This document shows positions 37,201-49,516 of a stretch of 64,000 nt of DNA, one piece after another. This DNA is from Parus major (Eukaryota > Chordata > Aves > Passeriformes > Paridae), in NCBI RefSeq assembly GCF_001522545.3, contig NC_031770.1:90058227-90122226 (forward strand), written 5' to 3'. Below the pieces are notes generated by a model. It did no database searches. It had not been told where the DNA came from and saw only the letters and a list, made by a program, of their open reading frames with translations. Both the position numbers and the translations under genes were made by a program. Position 1 is the stretch's first letter; each line of letters opens with the position of its first letter.

Positions 37201-39339
37201 GAACCAACAAAGAGGCTCATTTTGTATCTCTGAATGACCATCAGGTTCTCATGGGACTACATTGCAAGCAATGCAGCTGTTAGGAATGGGCCAACAACAG
37301 TTTTGGTATTTGCTGTCTCTGGCAAACAAAAAATTGTTCCCCTCATAATTGTTCCCCTCAGTCATATTGCTGGTTATCTGCATCCTTTTCCTGCCAGACA
37401 CTGCCCAGTAGAGGAGGTGGCTACTGAGCCTGTGTCTCTACTAGAACTGCTCTACTTTGCTCTCTGAACAATTATTTCAGGCTCTAGCAAACATGCATTT
37501 GCACAAACAGCTGGTCTGGTGCAGAGTGCTGGCTGACACTGGCATGATTTTGTTGCCTTGTTCAGGTCTGCATCCTGCCCTGCTGCCTGTTTGCCAGCTC
37601 CTCACGCTGCTTCAACCAGTGCTGCAAAATACAAAGCTTACTAGTAATTGTTCAGTGGTCTAGAGTTAGTTTTAAATGTAGGAAAACAGATTTGATTGCT
37701 GTGACCTCGCCAGGAACTACGGTTCCAGCTTGTGCTTCCAAGTGTGCTTCACTATTTTAGATATTTTCTGGTAAGATGTTATTTGGCCTTCGTAATATCT
37801 GTCAGTGATGAATCTCCGGCTTAATCTAGGACTGTAGTGCCCTATTCATCCATCCTGTTTATCTGCTAGCAAGAAAAGCACTGGCTGTTCCCTACTCATC
37901 CACAAAGAAGAAAAAATGCCAAGGGCCTTCTTATTAGTAGAATTCAGGCTGAGGGAAGGGGTGATCTGAGAGATTTGGAGAACTTCAAATAAAAAAAATA
38001 TAAAAAAAAGAGGAATGTCTAAAGGAATGCTTTCTAATTTTTTGGTTTTTAGATGGAGTTTGGATTAAAATAATGGGAGAAGGAACCTCCTTTTATTGAG
38101 CTATTGATGTTGTGGAATAGCACAGAAATGTTTTGGAAATGCTACTCAGCCATTTTCCTTCACAGCCAAAGAAAGAAAACCCAAGGGAACTGTTGCCTTC
38201 CTAATTGTGGAAAAGTACAGGCCTGCAACTCAAATATGCTTTTCCCATCTTCATTTAAATTGTGCATTATAGTTTAAACTTATTTCCATAGTGTGGAAAA
38301 CAGTGGATAAATTTGAACTCTAGGTCATGAAAGATATACATATGAGTATTTGCAGAAAATGTCCTCATTGGGTGCTGCTTCAGAGTATTATTTCCATTTT
38401 AAAATTCCACATCCTTAGGATTATGCCGAAGAAAGTTAATTTCATCAAATATAATTAAAGTATATAAAATATTCTTTAGATATGTTTAAAAATGTAATCT
38501 GAGAAAAATCTCTTTCTAATGGCACTATCATTTTATTCATCTGTCTTTTCAGGCATGTTTTTGTTGGCATTTTCATCTATGTTTGGCCTCATTTTTAATG
38601 AACTTTTAACTGCTTAATAGTGATTATCTGGAACACGAGAATCAGAGGTAGTTAAAGTTCCTCAGATGTAAGAAGAATAGACAGAAGTACTGCTCAGCAT
38701 TTTATACAGTAAGCTATGGAACAATGAGCTATAATTATCTCCCGTTAAAACAGCAAAATAAGAAATATGCCAATTAAGTTGGCAGCAGTTCAGAAGATTG
38801 AGACAATGAGAAATTGTGGAAATTCACTGCCTTATTTTTCCCTTCATGCCCCTTATATGTCAGTTTTTTAGGTTGTGTATGGATGCTCAAAACTTATTTG
38901 CTCTAGAAGCTCTGTATTCTATACCCTCATTGTTAATGGTGGTAGTCTGATGACAATAAAGCTCAAAATATGTCAGTTGTCATTTTCCTAGACACCAGGC
39001 AAAACACCATTCAGCTTTAACATAGTAGTTACATGCAGTTCAAATAGGTGGGAGATAAAATGAAGCTGTAGTGTCCTCATTTTACAGTTAGGGAATTAGA
39101 ATAAATTAAAAAGATGCAAGTATATGGCTCATCTTACTGACCTGAGCTGCATGCAAGTTAGATGTTTTATACTGAACTAGCTGCTTAAGCTCCTTCCCTG
39201 TAGAGACAGATAGCCCCCACTGATTTATCCCATCTCTCTTAAAAATCAATATTAGAATGGATAGAATGGGTGATCCTGTGGTAAGGCTCTTGCTCTATCT
39301 CTGTACTGACTATAAGGGAAGCCAAAAGTGAAAGGTTTC
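28204..39339. other. Gene-poor interval, nothing recognised (11 kb)
   Basis: No exon with known similarity was found on either strand. The largest gap-free open frame (33979-33443, - strand, 178 aa) has no family features. Small simple repeats occur (CA run near 33038, poly-A near 33068). The composition is AT-rich and even. Old, unrecognisable repeats or distal regulatory elements cannot be excluded by eye. Confidence 0.5.
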
Positions 39340-39663
39340 ATCCCCAGTCCTCCCACTGCAGGGACTTCATGCAGGACTCGGCACTTGGACTTATTAAACA
39401 TCCTCTTGTTGGACTCAGCCCATCAATCCAACCATCCCAGATCTCTCTGTAGAGCCCTCCTCCCTTCCAACAGATAGACACACACTCCCAGCTTAGTGTC
39501 ATCTGCAAATTTAGTAATGAAGGACTCAGTACCCTTATCCATGTTGTCAATAAAAATATTGATCAGAACTGGCCCCAGCACAGACCCCTGAGGGACACCA
39601 CTGGTGACAGGCCCCCAGCTGGATGCAGCACAGCTCACCACCACTCTCTGGTCCCAGCCATCC
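39340..39663 (-). repeat. CR1 LINE, reverse-transcriptase fragment (antisense)
   Basis: Read on the - strand, the segment encodes part of the CR1 ORF2 polymerase. [13 protein letters not shown] and KFADDTKLG are the conserved RT palm blocks, with the catalytic FADD box, followed by [16 protein letters not shown]. The frame then fails (stop near 39423) and the 5' part runs into the N gap. It is a decayed, non-functional fragment of a retrotransposon. Confidence 0.9.
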
Positions 39664-40198
39664 NNNNNNNNNNNNNNNNNNNNNNNNNNNNNNNNNNNNN
39701 NNNNNNNNNNNNNNNNNNNNNNNNNNNNNNNNNNNNNNNNNNNNNNNNNNNNNNNNNNNNNNNNNNNNNNNNNNNNNNNNNNNNNNNNNNNNNNNNNNNN
39801 NNNNNNNNNNNNNNNNNNNNNNNNNNNNNNNNNNNNNNNNNNNNNNNNNNNNNNNNNNNNNNNNNNNNNNNNNNNNNNNNNNNNNNNNNNNNNNNNNNNN
39901 NNNNNNNNNNNNNNNNNNNNNNNNNNNNNNNNNNNNNNNNNNNNNNNNNNNNNNNNNNNNNNNNNNNNNNNNNNNNNNNNNNNNNNNNNNNNNNNNNNNN
40001 NNNNNNNNNNNNNNNNNNNNNNNNNNNNNNNNNNNNNNNNNNNNNNNNNNNNNNNNNNNNNNNNNNNNNNNNNNNNNNNNNNNNNNNNNNNNNNNNNNNN
40101 NNNNNNNNNNNNNNNNNNNNNNNNNNNNNNNNNNNNNNNNNNNNNNNNNNNNNNNNNNNNNNNNNNNNNNNNNNNNNNNNNNNNNNNNNNNNNNNNNN
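39664..40198. other. Assembly gap (535 N)
   Basis: The N run lies between an antisense CR1 RT fragment on the left and a sense CR1 3' end on the right. The missing sequence is probably repetitive. Open frames drawn across it are meaningless. Confidence 0.99.
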
Positions 40199-40668
40199 GG
40201 AAGGACCTTGAGACACTTGAGTGTGTCCAGAGGAGGCAACAAGGCTGGTGAAGGGCTTGGAACACAAACCCTGTGAGGAGCAGCTGAGGGAGATGGGATA
40301 GTTTGGCCTGGAGAAAAGGAGACTCAGGGGTGACCTTTTCACTCTCTACAGCTCCCTGAAAGGTGGCTGTAGACAGATGTGGGTTGGTCTCTTTCTCCAG
40401 GCAACAGGAGAGGAGAGGGACAGAGTCTTAAGCTGTGCCAAGGGAAATATAGGTTGGATATTAGGAAAAAGTTTTTTATGGAAAGAATGGTAAAATACTG
40501 GAATGGTCTGACCAGGAACGTGGTGGAGTCCCCATCCCTGGATGCGTTTTAAAAAAGACTGGATGTAGCATCTGGTGCCATGGTTTAGTTGAGGTGTTGG
40601 GCATGGGTTGGACTCAATGATCTTGAAAGTCTCTTTCAACCCAGTGATTCTGTGATTCTGTGAATATG
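40199..40668 (+). repeat. CR1 LINE 3' region, sense
   Basis: The text is close to modern CR1: gtgtgtccagaggaggcaac, aaggctggtgaagggcttgg, ctgtgaggagcagctgaggg, atgatcttgaaagtctctttcaacc, then cagtgattctgtgattctgtga. It is one of the best-preserved CR1 tails in the window and so relatively young. Its 5' part is hidden by the gap. Confidence 0.92.
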
Positions 40669-40902
40669 AAACATAGGAAGTGCCATCAGAATACAAGGAA
40701 ACACTTTTTTTTTCTGTGAAGGCAACTAAGCACTGGCACAGATTGCCCAGAGAGGCTGGGGAGTCTTCATGCTTGGACATATTCAGAAGCCAGCTGGACA
40801 TGCTCCTGGGCAGACAGTTCTAGGTCACCCTGCTTGAGCAATCAGGTTGAATGATACCATCTCCAGAGGTCCCTTTGAACCTCTAAGACTCTGTGAATCT
40901 GT
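40669..40902 (+). repeat. Second CR1 3' fragment, sense, older
   Basis: Directly behind the previous CR1 tail comes another CR1 3' region, starting at atgaaacataggaagtgcca. It continues with ggcacagattgcccagagag and ctccagaggtccctttgaac, and ends gactctgtgaatctgtga. It is more diverged than its neighbour. The younger element most likely inserted at or near the older one. Confidence 0.85.
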
Positions 40903-43900
40903 GAAATAGCAATATTAGTAAATATAAAATATCATTAAAATTAGAAGGCTATTCATGTTAAACTTCTGAACCTGCCGGGAAGTTCAACAATGTTTCTGGG
41001 AAGGAAGGAGGGCTGCTCTCTGTTCAAAGTGAGTCATCAGCCATATTTTTTGACATGACCAATACTGCAGTGCTCTGTGTAAACTGTTCTTTTATGAGGA
41101 TTGTCTTCCACTGGAATTGGACTCTTCTTGAGGTACAGATGGGTGAAATCATAGCTGCCATCCACCAACATTTTCTTTAAAATGTCTCAACATGGCAGAA
41201 TACTCCAGAGCAAGTGTGTTAGGTGGCTAGGCACCTACCTCATGTTCAAAGACAATTGCCTTGCTTATACAACCATATTTTCTTGTTCAGCTTTGATGCC
41301 TTTATCTGGACAGATACTCTCAGCTGAGCTCACAAACACAGCTGTATCCAGACAACATGAATTTTACCCCAAGGAGAAAACAGAAGTGTTTGGTGTGTCT
41401 GTAACAGCTGTGAACTCCCCAATTTACACCTCCCCCTGACTGTTGCTGTGTGCTTGTGAAGAGCAGGTCTGCAGTGCAAACACCTCAATGAGCCATTGCC
41501 GTGGTACTCAAGCCATCAGTCCATCACTGCTAATTTGTCTTTCTTTCTACAAGAGCTTTGCAACCTCAGTACATGGAGTTATCACACCCGGTTGCATCTA
41601 AACTTTGGGTTTACATGGATACCTCTTTATTACATTTTCATCCATACAGCAGATTTCTCCATGTGTGCATATAGCATGACCTTGCTGCTGGCCAGGTTTG
41701 GTATTCTGCAGGGAATCTGCTTTGCAATTGAAAGAGCATAAGAAAATGCTGGCTTGTCCAAAATAACTAGATAGGAAGACAAAAGATACTATTTATTGCT
41801 ACTCATTAACAGAATGAGCCCTGAACCCCTGCAGTTTTCGGTTGTCTAATGTGTAAGATTTTCCATTGCCTGTTAACCTTTTAATTTTACTCTTACCTAA
41901 ACAGAAATGGTCAGGACTGAGGGGACAATTCACTACCCCAAGGCAATGTTATCAAATAAAATAAATACCTTGTATACTAAGGCATAGAGATTTGGGTCCA
42001 GGCAAAAGGAAGACATAGACAAGATTTAGATGGGTCTATGTGAAGCAGCAATTCTAAAAATTACTCTTTTTCTGCCTCCAAATTTGGAAGACTCAACAGG
42101 ATTGAGCTGTATTAATTTCAAGGCATTACCTGTATACAGATATATAGACATAGGTGCCTAGAAACACACATATATATAAAGAGATACATGTACAGACTTT
42201 ACAAACTTAAGCAGCATCACATTTGACTCAAAGAGTGAGAAGAGAAAGTGAGGGTCCCTTTCCTTTCACCTCCAGTGTGGATTCTTATGGCTTTCCTTGG
42301 CATGGAGTGGGCCGGCCACACCAAACAGCAAAGAGAAGCTTCCTTGAGAAACTCCATCTGTATTTGACACAAACACATTAAGGTTAGTTGGAATTTGTTT
42401 ATCCTATGTGAAATACATCCTTATTTAAAAGTGAAATTTTGTCCTGCTGCATTTTCAATTTCTAAGCTGTAAAATATACCAGGCATTTGTGAGATGGCAA
42501 GCTGATGACAGTCTAACAAGACAATACACAGACAGAGAGGGGAGAGGAGGTATAAAGACATAATGCTGAATTTTTGTGTGTTTGACTCCACACTGAGTTC
42601 TAACATTTTGTTTCATGCTTTAATCTTTGCTTGGTATCTCACTTGTTATTGTAACTTTGCCTAATTTTTCTCTCTTTTTTCTTTATTTATGGAATTCCTT
42701 CATATAAATACAAAAAGCACAGCAGTAAGTTTTAAAAACAGAGGGATCAGAATGACTTCAGTTGGCTTACAGCAGGGATGAATTTTCTCCCTTGCCATAA
42801 ACAGAGCAAAGGAGAGAGAAGATGCGAGGAATTGATTTCTTTAATCAGATGCAGACTGCTCACATTCATGCAGTTTAAAAACCATCAAGGCCACACTATT
42901 TGTCTGTCCACTCTTCCTTACTGTTCGTTGCACTCACCATAAATGTTTTGGTTTTCTTGAGGCACACTTTATGTCACATTGAAATGACTGAGAGATTGTT
43001 TTCTTGGTGCAATTCATTGATTAGGAAATGAATGTTAGTGGCACAGCTCTCTATGGATTTACATGCTACTTTTGAAAGCAGACATAAAACTTTACAAAGA
43101 TGGCACAGTAGCATTACAAACCTACCTGACAGCAGGAGTTTCTCAGTTTGAAATGAATGAGAGCAGTGAGTGAGGCCCTGAAGTTTAATGACCCGAGCAG
43201 GCAAGGGAGAGCAAGTGCCCTTTGTATGCAAGCCAGGAACAGGTTGCCTTGACAGTCAGTGAAAGTCAGATCAAAAGGGTGTTTGAAAACCATGGCTTTT
43301 AGAAGCAAAGATGGGAAACAACATCTTTCTTTTCTAGCTCTGGAGTTGGGAGATAGAGGAAACAATAGCTATTATACAGATAGAGAGCAATTTGAATTCT
43401 GCCTGCTACCTCTGTGCACCTGATCAAACAGGCGGCAGTTGAAAGGCTGATGTACCATCAGGCTTCCTGTGTGGTACAAACCCGATAATTGTTGCAGCTG
43501 AAACACCTGAAAGCACAAAGCTTAGAAGAAAACAGGTTCCAGGAAGGAAAAGTGAGGCAACACAAAAAAAGTCCTAACCCAGGGACCCTGTCATTCTGGC
43601 ATGCATGGACTTTAGAGGAGGAATAAGGGGAATAGAGAAATTGTCTTTTCTCCAAATATGCCTTGGATGGGCTGCACAAAAACATGAAAGAGACACACTT
43701 CCAACCTCACCTTTTCTTTAATACAATCTTACCCCACTACACTAGTACATAAACCCCATGTACCCCTCCCTTATTTGAAACCCCCTCTAAGTCCAGGATG
43801 ATATTCTCCTACATGCTTCTCTGGAATTCCTAACGTACCCCAACCTGCCTCCCTTGCTTCAGCAGCTGGAATTCTGTATCTTATCTCTCTCCACAGTAGC

Positions 43901-43999
43901 AGAGTAGAGAAAAAATGTCTGACAGCTGCTGGCCTGCATGCAGGGGCTCAACAAGCACACTGAAGTGGTAGACTAAACCCGAGCACCCCGTGAACCAGC
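40903..43999. other. Intergenic, no gene recognised
   Basis: About 3 kb of unique-looking DNA. Frames of 60-85 aa on both strands have no recognisable family. A short TA/CA-rich patch lies near 42135-42180. Confidence 0.55.
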
Positions 44000-44127
44000 C
44001 CTGAAGATTTTAAAACCATGACTGGACAGGGTCCTGGGAAACCTGCTGTAACTGCTAGATGATCCTTGACTTGGGTCGGATGATTTTCTGAGGTCCCTTC
44101 CTACCTCAACCATACTGTGATTATGTA
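44000..44127 (+). repeat. CR1 LINE tail, diverged, sense
   Basis: The blocks ctgaagattttaaaaccatg, actggacagggtcctggg, gctagatgatccttgacttg and gaggtcccttcctacctcaa precede catactgtgattatg. The order and wording follow a CR1 3' end, with many substitutions. Confidence 0.75.
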
Positions 44128-46410
44128 GGCCCTGAAGTCCATGAGAGGCAAGAAGAATTATGAAACTTAACTGCCCTGTTGAGAGTCATAGAGGTAAATA
44201 TGAAAGGTATCACCAAGTGCCAAGCCTGGCTATTAACCACTTGAGCACAGTTGGTGCCTAAATGAAGCCACTCTGCAAACCTTGGTCAATTTTTCCTTTG
44301 AGAAAAGGCAGGCAGGAGAAAACATTGCCTTCCCTGATGCACTTGGCCAAGGACAGCCCCCAGTGACCATCTTGCTCCTGGGAAGCAGGAGCAAGATTCA
44401 GGGATCTATAGGCTGTGGCATGAGGAATTATGTAAACTGATGGAACGATGAGAAATGGTGGGGACATGCATGGGGACAGGTGAAAAGCTGGAAGCAAAAT
44501 TCCAGTTTAGTCAGCACATACAATCCTGATAGCTTTAGACAACAACACACAAGTCAATACTGCATCTCCAGGGCAGCATGAGAAAGTCAGGCTGCTGTCT
44601 GTGTTCATTAGGAAAATTTACTCTTAAGCATGCCTGCTATGAAAAGTATATCCATTGTAAAGTGAAAAGGAGCAATTAATTTTAGTAAAGAAGCTGGAAA
44701 TTCTATTTAAGGAATGGTATATTCATATCCTCATTATAATCTGCTCTAGGTAAAAGAAACAAAATTACTGCATTTTCACTGAGAATGTTGTCAAGACAAC
44801 TTTTAGTGCAGCTATTTTGAGAAATTTGTAATACCATGTAATTAAAAAATACATGATTTAATGTAGTTCTACATTGTATCTGCTTTTCAGCTTTATCCAT
44901 TTTATCCACTTTTCAGCTTTACAGCAATTTCAGTGTTGACAGCCATCCTGATTTTGTGATAGTAGCAATGTGAAATACAGAGTGTGATCCCTGATAGTTT
45001 ATGTCACCACTGGGGAGGGCTGTGCTCTTTATTTGCAGTGATCAGAGGTGATGGAAGCCCATGGCATGGCCAGCATCCATTGGGTGCTGGGCCACCACAG
45101 GCTATTCAGCAGGTCAGCTTTGCAAAGTTAGTCTTACAGAACCTGCCTCCTAATTTATGTTGTTATTTTGCTTTTGGTTTTGTTTTTTAAACCATTGTGT
45201 TGCAGAGAGCATTTGAACACCATGAAGTTGTTCTTTGACTGGAGCCATCAGAACAGTGAGGGGATATGCTTATCCTGATGTCCTGGGGACTTTGAATGGG
45301 CTTGGAATGACATCTATGTCATTCAGGGGAACACATCTAATGGGAATTATATAGGATGAGCATGTTTGAAATAGTAAAACATTGTGGCTATGTTAGCCTG
45401 GATTAAACACAACCTTTTAAGAATGCACACTAATAGACTGAAAGAGAAGCCTCACCCTACTGCTGTCATGCTGCTGGCAGCATTACCAGCCCTGGAAGCT
45501 CTGTCATCAGGAAGGTGACTGAAATAAGTGACAGCCTGGCTCAGAGACTCATTGCTGTTAGGTCTGGTCTTTCAATTTTGGTCTCATGTTTTTTCTTGCA
45601 ACAGTCTAGCAATTAAGCCATTGTCCTGCTAACCCAAGTACAAGGCAAGGGATAAACCATGGGAATGGAAAGTGCTTCTGAGCTGTATGACTGCCTCACA
45701 CTAGAGACTGGGCTGATAGCACTGTTTTCATAAATAAAAATAGTCTCCCTATTCCCATTACTTCTCTGTCCTTAAAACATTGTATCAGATTATTTGAACA
45801 AAGGGAGAGATGTTCTTTGTGTTTTATAGCCCAGAGACAAATATAGTGGGACAAAGAAGAGCTCTCCGTCACTGACAGAGAAAAAGGGAAATCGAATGAT
45901 GAGGGAAAAATGTGATCAAATGCAGATTGCATAATGTGAGTTTCCCCAGACAGCTGCAGGCTAAAATTCACTTGTAATGTGGGACTGCATCTAGTGGACA
46001 TTGCTCTTCCGTAAGAATTCTGGGAAGTGGTGCATGTGACCTGGCCCGCTATTACTTGGCTCTGGAAAGCTCAAGTGAGTTTATGGCATGCCCAGCTGCA
46101 CACTGCAGTCATGCCTGCAGGTCTGCTCCTGGGTCTAGCAGATGCAGTCAGAGATTTCCCTTTGCAACCCAGGAACATCTACCTTAAAGATTACTATAAG
46201 CTTTCTCTCCCTCATTTTACCACTTTGTATCATCTGGCTTTTGATCTCTTCCAAACTGGATTATCCTCTTATCCATTCCAGTTCCCCTGAAATCAATGAA
46301 GTCAACATAGTATAAGTGGTGGTGAGATTGTACTAGAGATTAAAGGAATGCAATGGGTTTCCATGCAAAAATAAAGATCCAGTCCAAGAAGCAGCATGTA
46401 ATCCAGGATA
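44128..46410. other. Intergenic, no gene recognised
   Basis: No exon, RNA gene or clear repeat could be supported. Only short frames (68-101 aa) without similarity are present. Confidence 0.5.
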
Positions 46411-46500
46411 CAAAAAACAACAACAACAACAACAACAAAAAAAAACCCAAACAAAAAAACCACAAAACCAAACAAAAAAAAAAAAAAGCAAAAAAACCCC
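46411..46500. repeat. (AAC)n and A-rich low-complexity run
   Basis: An (aac) trinucleotide run of about eight units passes into A-rich sequence with interspersed c and g. On the other strand it gives the Phe/Cys/Leu-rich open frames at 46333-46624, which are composition artefacts. Confidence 0.9.
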
Positions 46501-48442
46501 CAAGCCCAAAAAATGGTGGGGAAAAGAGTACCTCAAAGTGAAGAACAGTAAAAGACAAAGGGAAGGGCCAAGATAAAGTAACAGAAGTAGCAAGCATACA
46601 AGAAAACAACACACAGAGATACACTGTGTGTCTGGCTAAGAGAGCAGTGTTCTACAAAGCACAAGGAACGGAACAAAAAGAGGGAAGACAGCATGAAATA
46701 AGGATAATAGAAGCCGTTAGGACAACTGAATAGAGAAATAAATTTGAAAGCTGAGAACGTGGAGAGCTTTCCATAAAAAAACCCACAAGCACAGAAAAAT
46801 GTAATGAAATAGTGTGCTGAATTCATCCTGTTCGGACTCATTTTCCCAGCAGCAGTGATTACTGCAGCAACCAGAAATGGGAGAGCTCTCAAGGTCATCT
46901 CATCTGACTGCCTGCAGAGCAGGGTTTCTCAGAGCCAATAGTGTCTTTTATTTGATTCCCCCAGCTTTTAATAACAACTAAATATAAACCAAGCTGTTGG
47001 CAATATGAGTTATGTTCTCTGTGAGCAGTAAAAGCATGATCTTGACGATGAGGAGTACATTGTGGAGGTGAGGCAAGCTGTAAGTTGCAGTGAGTATGTT
47101 AGCAAGGATGAAAGTTAGAATGATGGCCTGTTTTGAGAGAAGTGATGCTCATCTGTCCTTCCACAGTTCACTCAAGAAGACAAGTCCCAATGAGCTCTGC
47201 AAAGCTCTGCTCTCACAAAGCCCAGTCCTCTAATGTGAGACTAGAGCAATTCCTCCATCCTCTGTTCTTTGGTTCTCATTGACCATGGGCTGCACAGATA
47301 GAAAAACACACAGCTGCATCTGGTATGTCATTGAATACACACCAGGATGCCTCAGACATGCTCTGCTGTAGGTATTACATTATAGGAGTTTGAGAAACAC
47401 TATTATAAGGTAATAAAATACAGCTCTGCTTTCATCATGCATCACTCTGCCTGGAGAGTTAAACAACAGGAATGCTTAGGAGATCATCAGCACCACAGAG
47501 TAAGTGATCTTGCCTGAGAGGAGAAATAAAACTTGTAACAGTCCAGTGACTTTCATGCAACTTTGTTGAAAACCAGATAGGAGTAATTTTCTCTGAACCC
47601 ACCGGGGCTGTGTCACAGCTGCGCAGAGCCCACAGCCCCAGCTGTCTCACTGTGCCAAGCTTTCAGTGTGAATAATAGTGTTAAGCTTCAAGGTTTGTTT
47701 CTTCATCATCCTCTAAGTGCACCACAGACTACCTTAAAATGCACTGTAGAAGTTTCTGAAGTAAGTTAGGAATAGATCTACCCATGGCTTAGTTTTTTCC
47801 TTCTAAAAGTAGGCACATAATTGCATTTTCTGGGCTTCCTGTTTGCTTGAGCAATAGAAATTTCTGGATCAGAGTATGGCACTTAGCCATGTAGTTCACT
47901 AGATGCAGTACATCCAACATTGCCTAACAAGACTGATCTTTTGTATGGGAACATTGCTAAATATAACTCGGCATCTGTTGGTCCCCACAGGACAAAACAA
48001 GTAGCTCCATATCAGCTGGATATCAAGAAAACAAGGAGGCAGAGAAAGCAGTCCTGATGAGAGGGCAGATCTCTCCCGAGGCCCATCCCCTAAAGGAGGG
48101 GGGTGGGATGCCCTATGAGAGGATCTCAAGACACACAAGTCAAACCACACACACATCGCTTTGGCAGCCCAGTTTTTAACAATCCCTGACATTGTGAAAA
48201 TCCCTGGCACCCCACTTTAACCTCTGCGCCCCAGGCCAGGGGCAGAGGATGGCAGGAGGTGATCCCTCTACCCAGGAGTGGCAACACTTCCTGCAGCCCT
48301 TCCCCCTGGGCTGCAGGGGCTGAGCCACCTCTGGTGCTCCAGTGGAGGCAGAGGAGGGACAGGGCCCAGCATCCACCTGGCTCAAGGCAGTCAGCCTCCA
48401 CCACGGGTGTCTGTGCCTGAGCTGCTCAGGCTTTGCTTTCCA
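46501..48442. other. Intergenic, no gene recognised
   Basis: About 1.9 kb with no supported gene. The part from 48190 to 48440 is moderately GC-rich (gcgccccaggccaggggcag), which explains overlapping frames on both strands there. Confidence 0.5.
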
Positions 48443-48534
48443 TGCAGACATATAGTCAATATAACGAATCAGGCTGGGCTCTACTTACAGTCTGCAGACA
48501 TATAGTCAATATAATGAATCAGGCTATGCTCTGT
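48443..48534. repeat. Tandem duplication, 50 bp unit, two copies
   Basis: The text tgcagacatatagtcaatat begins at 48443 and again at 48493. The first 41 bases of the two copies differ at three positions by eye (acg/atg, ggg/atg). The duplication is therefore recent or well kept. No function is evident. Confidence 0.9.
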
Positions 48535-49034
48535 TTTATCTTGTCCTGGAATCCATGCGTAAAATTGTTCAGGTGAAGGAAGCACTGGACATGCATTTAT
48601 TTCCTAAATGAAAGGAAAGGTAAAAAGGGTCTGGACTCCTCTGTCTGCTCTAAGAGAGTCCAGATCTGCTCTAGCTGTGTATATCATGGATGTCTCAAGT
48701 GATCTGAGAGAAGTGTGATGCCAAATGCTTTGTATGCACAGCTATAGTTTGGGGACCTGCTGATCACCACCCACAGATTTAAATCAGACACCCTTTTTCT
48801 AGCTGAGACAGCCAAGAATTGAGCAAAGGAATGCAGAGGGCTTGGCATGGGATCCAAAGGCAAAGCAGTCCACACTAGGGATCCCTCAAGAATGAGACAA
48901 GAAAGCCTTTTTTTCTGGAGGAGATGGAAGTCAAAGTACAGGGATCTCTCTTCTCTCTGGTTTTTGCAGCAAAGTAGGAGATAATGGAGAGAAGTATGGA
49001 TACTGAATGTGAGGGATCAGGCAGGTAGCACAGT

Positions 49035-49350
49035 GTCTGTGTGAAACTAAGTCACATAACCTTCTCACACTGGCCTGAGAAAGTGTGAGGAGGAACTCAA
49101 ACAGTCCTTGGAGAAGGAAAACAACCTTTGCAGGTGTTGTTTGTCTCCTTGTTGTTTACCTGCAAGAAGCAGTCAAGGGGTGTTCCTAACTGTCCAATGA
49201 TGGTGATGTGTCAGTTCGATGCTCAATGAAAGCTTTACCCTTTTGGGCCCTTTTGGAACTGTCTATAAAAAAGGATCTGGAAGAATAAAACTTGCTCTCT
49301 TTTGCAACTAAGCTTGAGAGCCCGTGTCGTCACTATCACCATTCCTAATA
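49035..49350 (+). repeat. Solo-LTR-like element
   Basis: The layout resembles a retroviral-type LTR. A promoter-like part is followed by tataaaa at 49264-49270, an aataaa signal at 49284-49289, a short t-rich stretch (cttgctctcttttgc), and a terminal block gagagcccgtgtcgtcact. No gag, pol or env sequence flanks it, so it would be a solo LTR of an old avian endogenous retroelement. The exact TG...CA ends and the target-site duplication were not resolved. A chance promoter-like arrangement is the alternative. Confidence 0.5.
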
Positions 49351-49391
49351 TAGTGAGACATAGTGAGGGAGGTATTTTGTTCTGTGAGATT

Positions 49392-49516
49392 GGCTGGTTT
49401 GATCAGAGTATGGTGTTAATAATGACAAGGTTGTGGGTTTCGTTCCTGTGTGGGCCATTCTCTTAAGAGCTGGACTCAATGATTTTTATGGATCCTTTCC
49501 AACTCAGAATGTTCTG
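49392..49516 (+). repeat. tRNA-Ile-derived SINE with CR1-like tail (TguSINE1 type)
   Basis: The head ggctggtttgatcagagtat, then ggtgttaataatgacaagg, gtgggtttcgttcctgt and gtgggcca, follows a tRNA-Ile from acceptor stem to T-arm. The ttaataa anticodon loop and a B-box-like block are visible; the D-arm is shortened. It is followed by a CR1-like tail (gagctggactcaatgatttt, then tcctttccaactcagaatgttctg). This is the known structure of the songbird SINE TguSINE1, mobilised by CR1 machinery. It is a retroposon, not a functional tRNA gene: the acceptor stem and D-arm are degenerate. Confidence 0.88.

Noticed and set aside
40346..40801. 151 aa frame on the - strand
   Set aside because: It is an antisense reading of two CR1 3' ends and has no independent support.
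46333..46624. Cys/Phe/Leu-rich - strand frames that look like a membrane peptide
   Set aside because: They are the translation of an (AAC)n and poly-A run read on the other strand.
49392..49465. Possible functional tRNA-Ile gene
   Set aside because: The D-arm is shortened, the stems are mismatched, and a CR1-like tail follows directly, so it is a SINE head.
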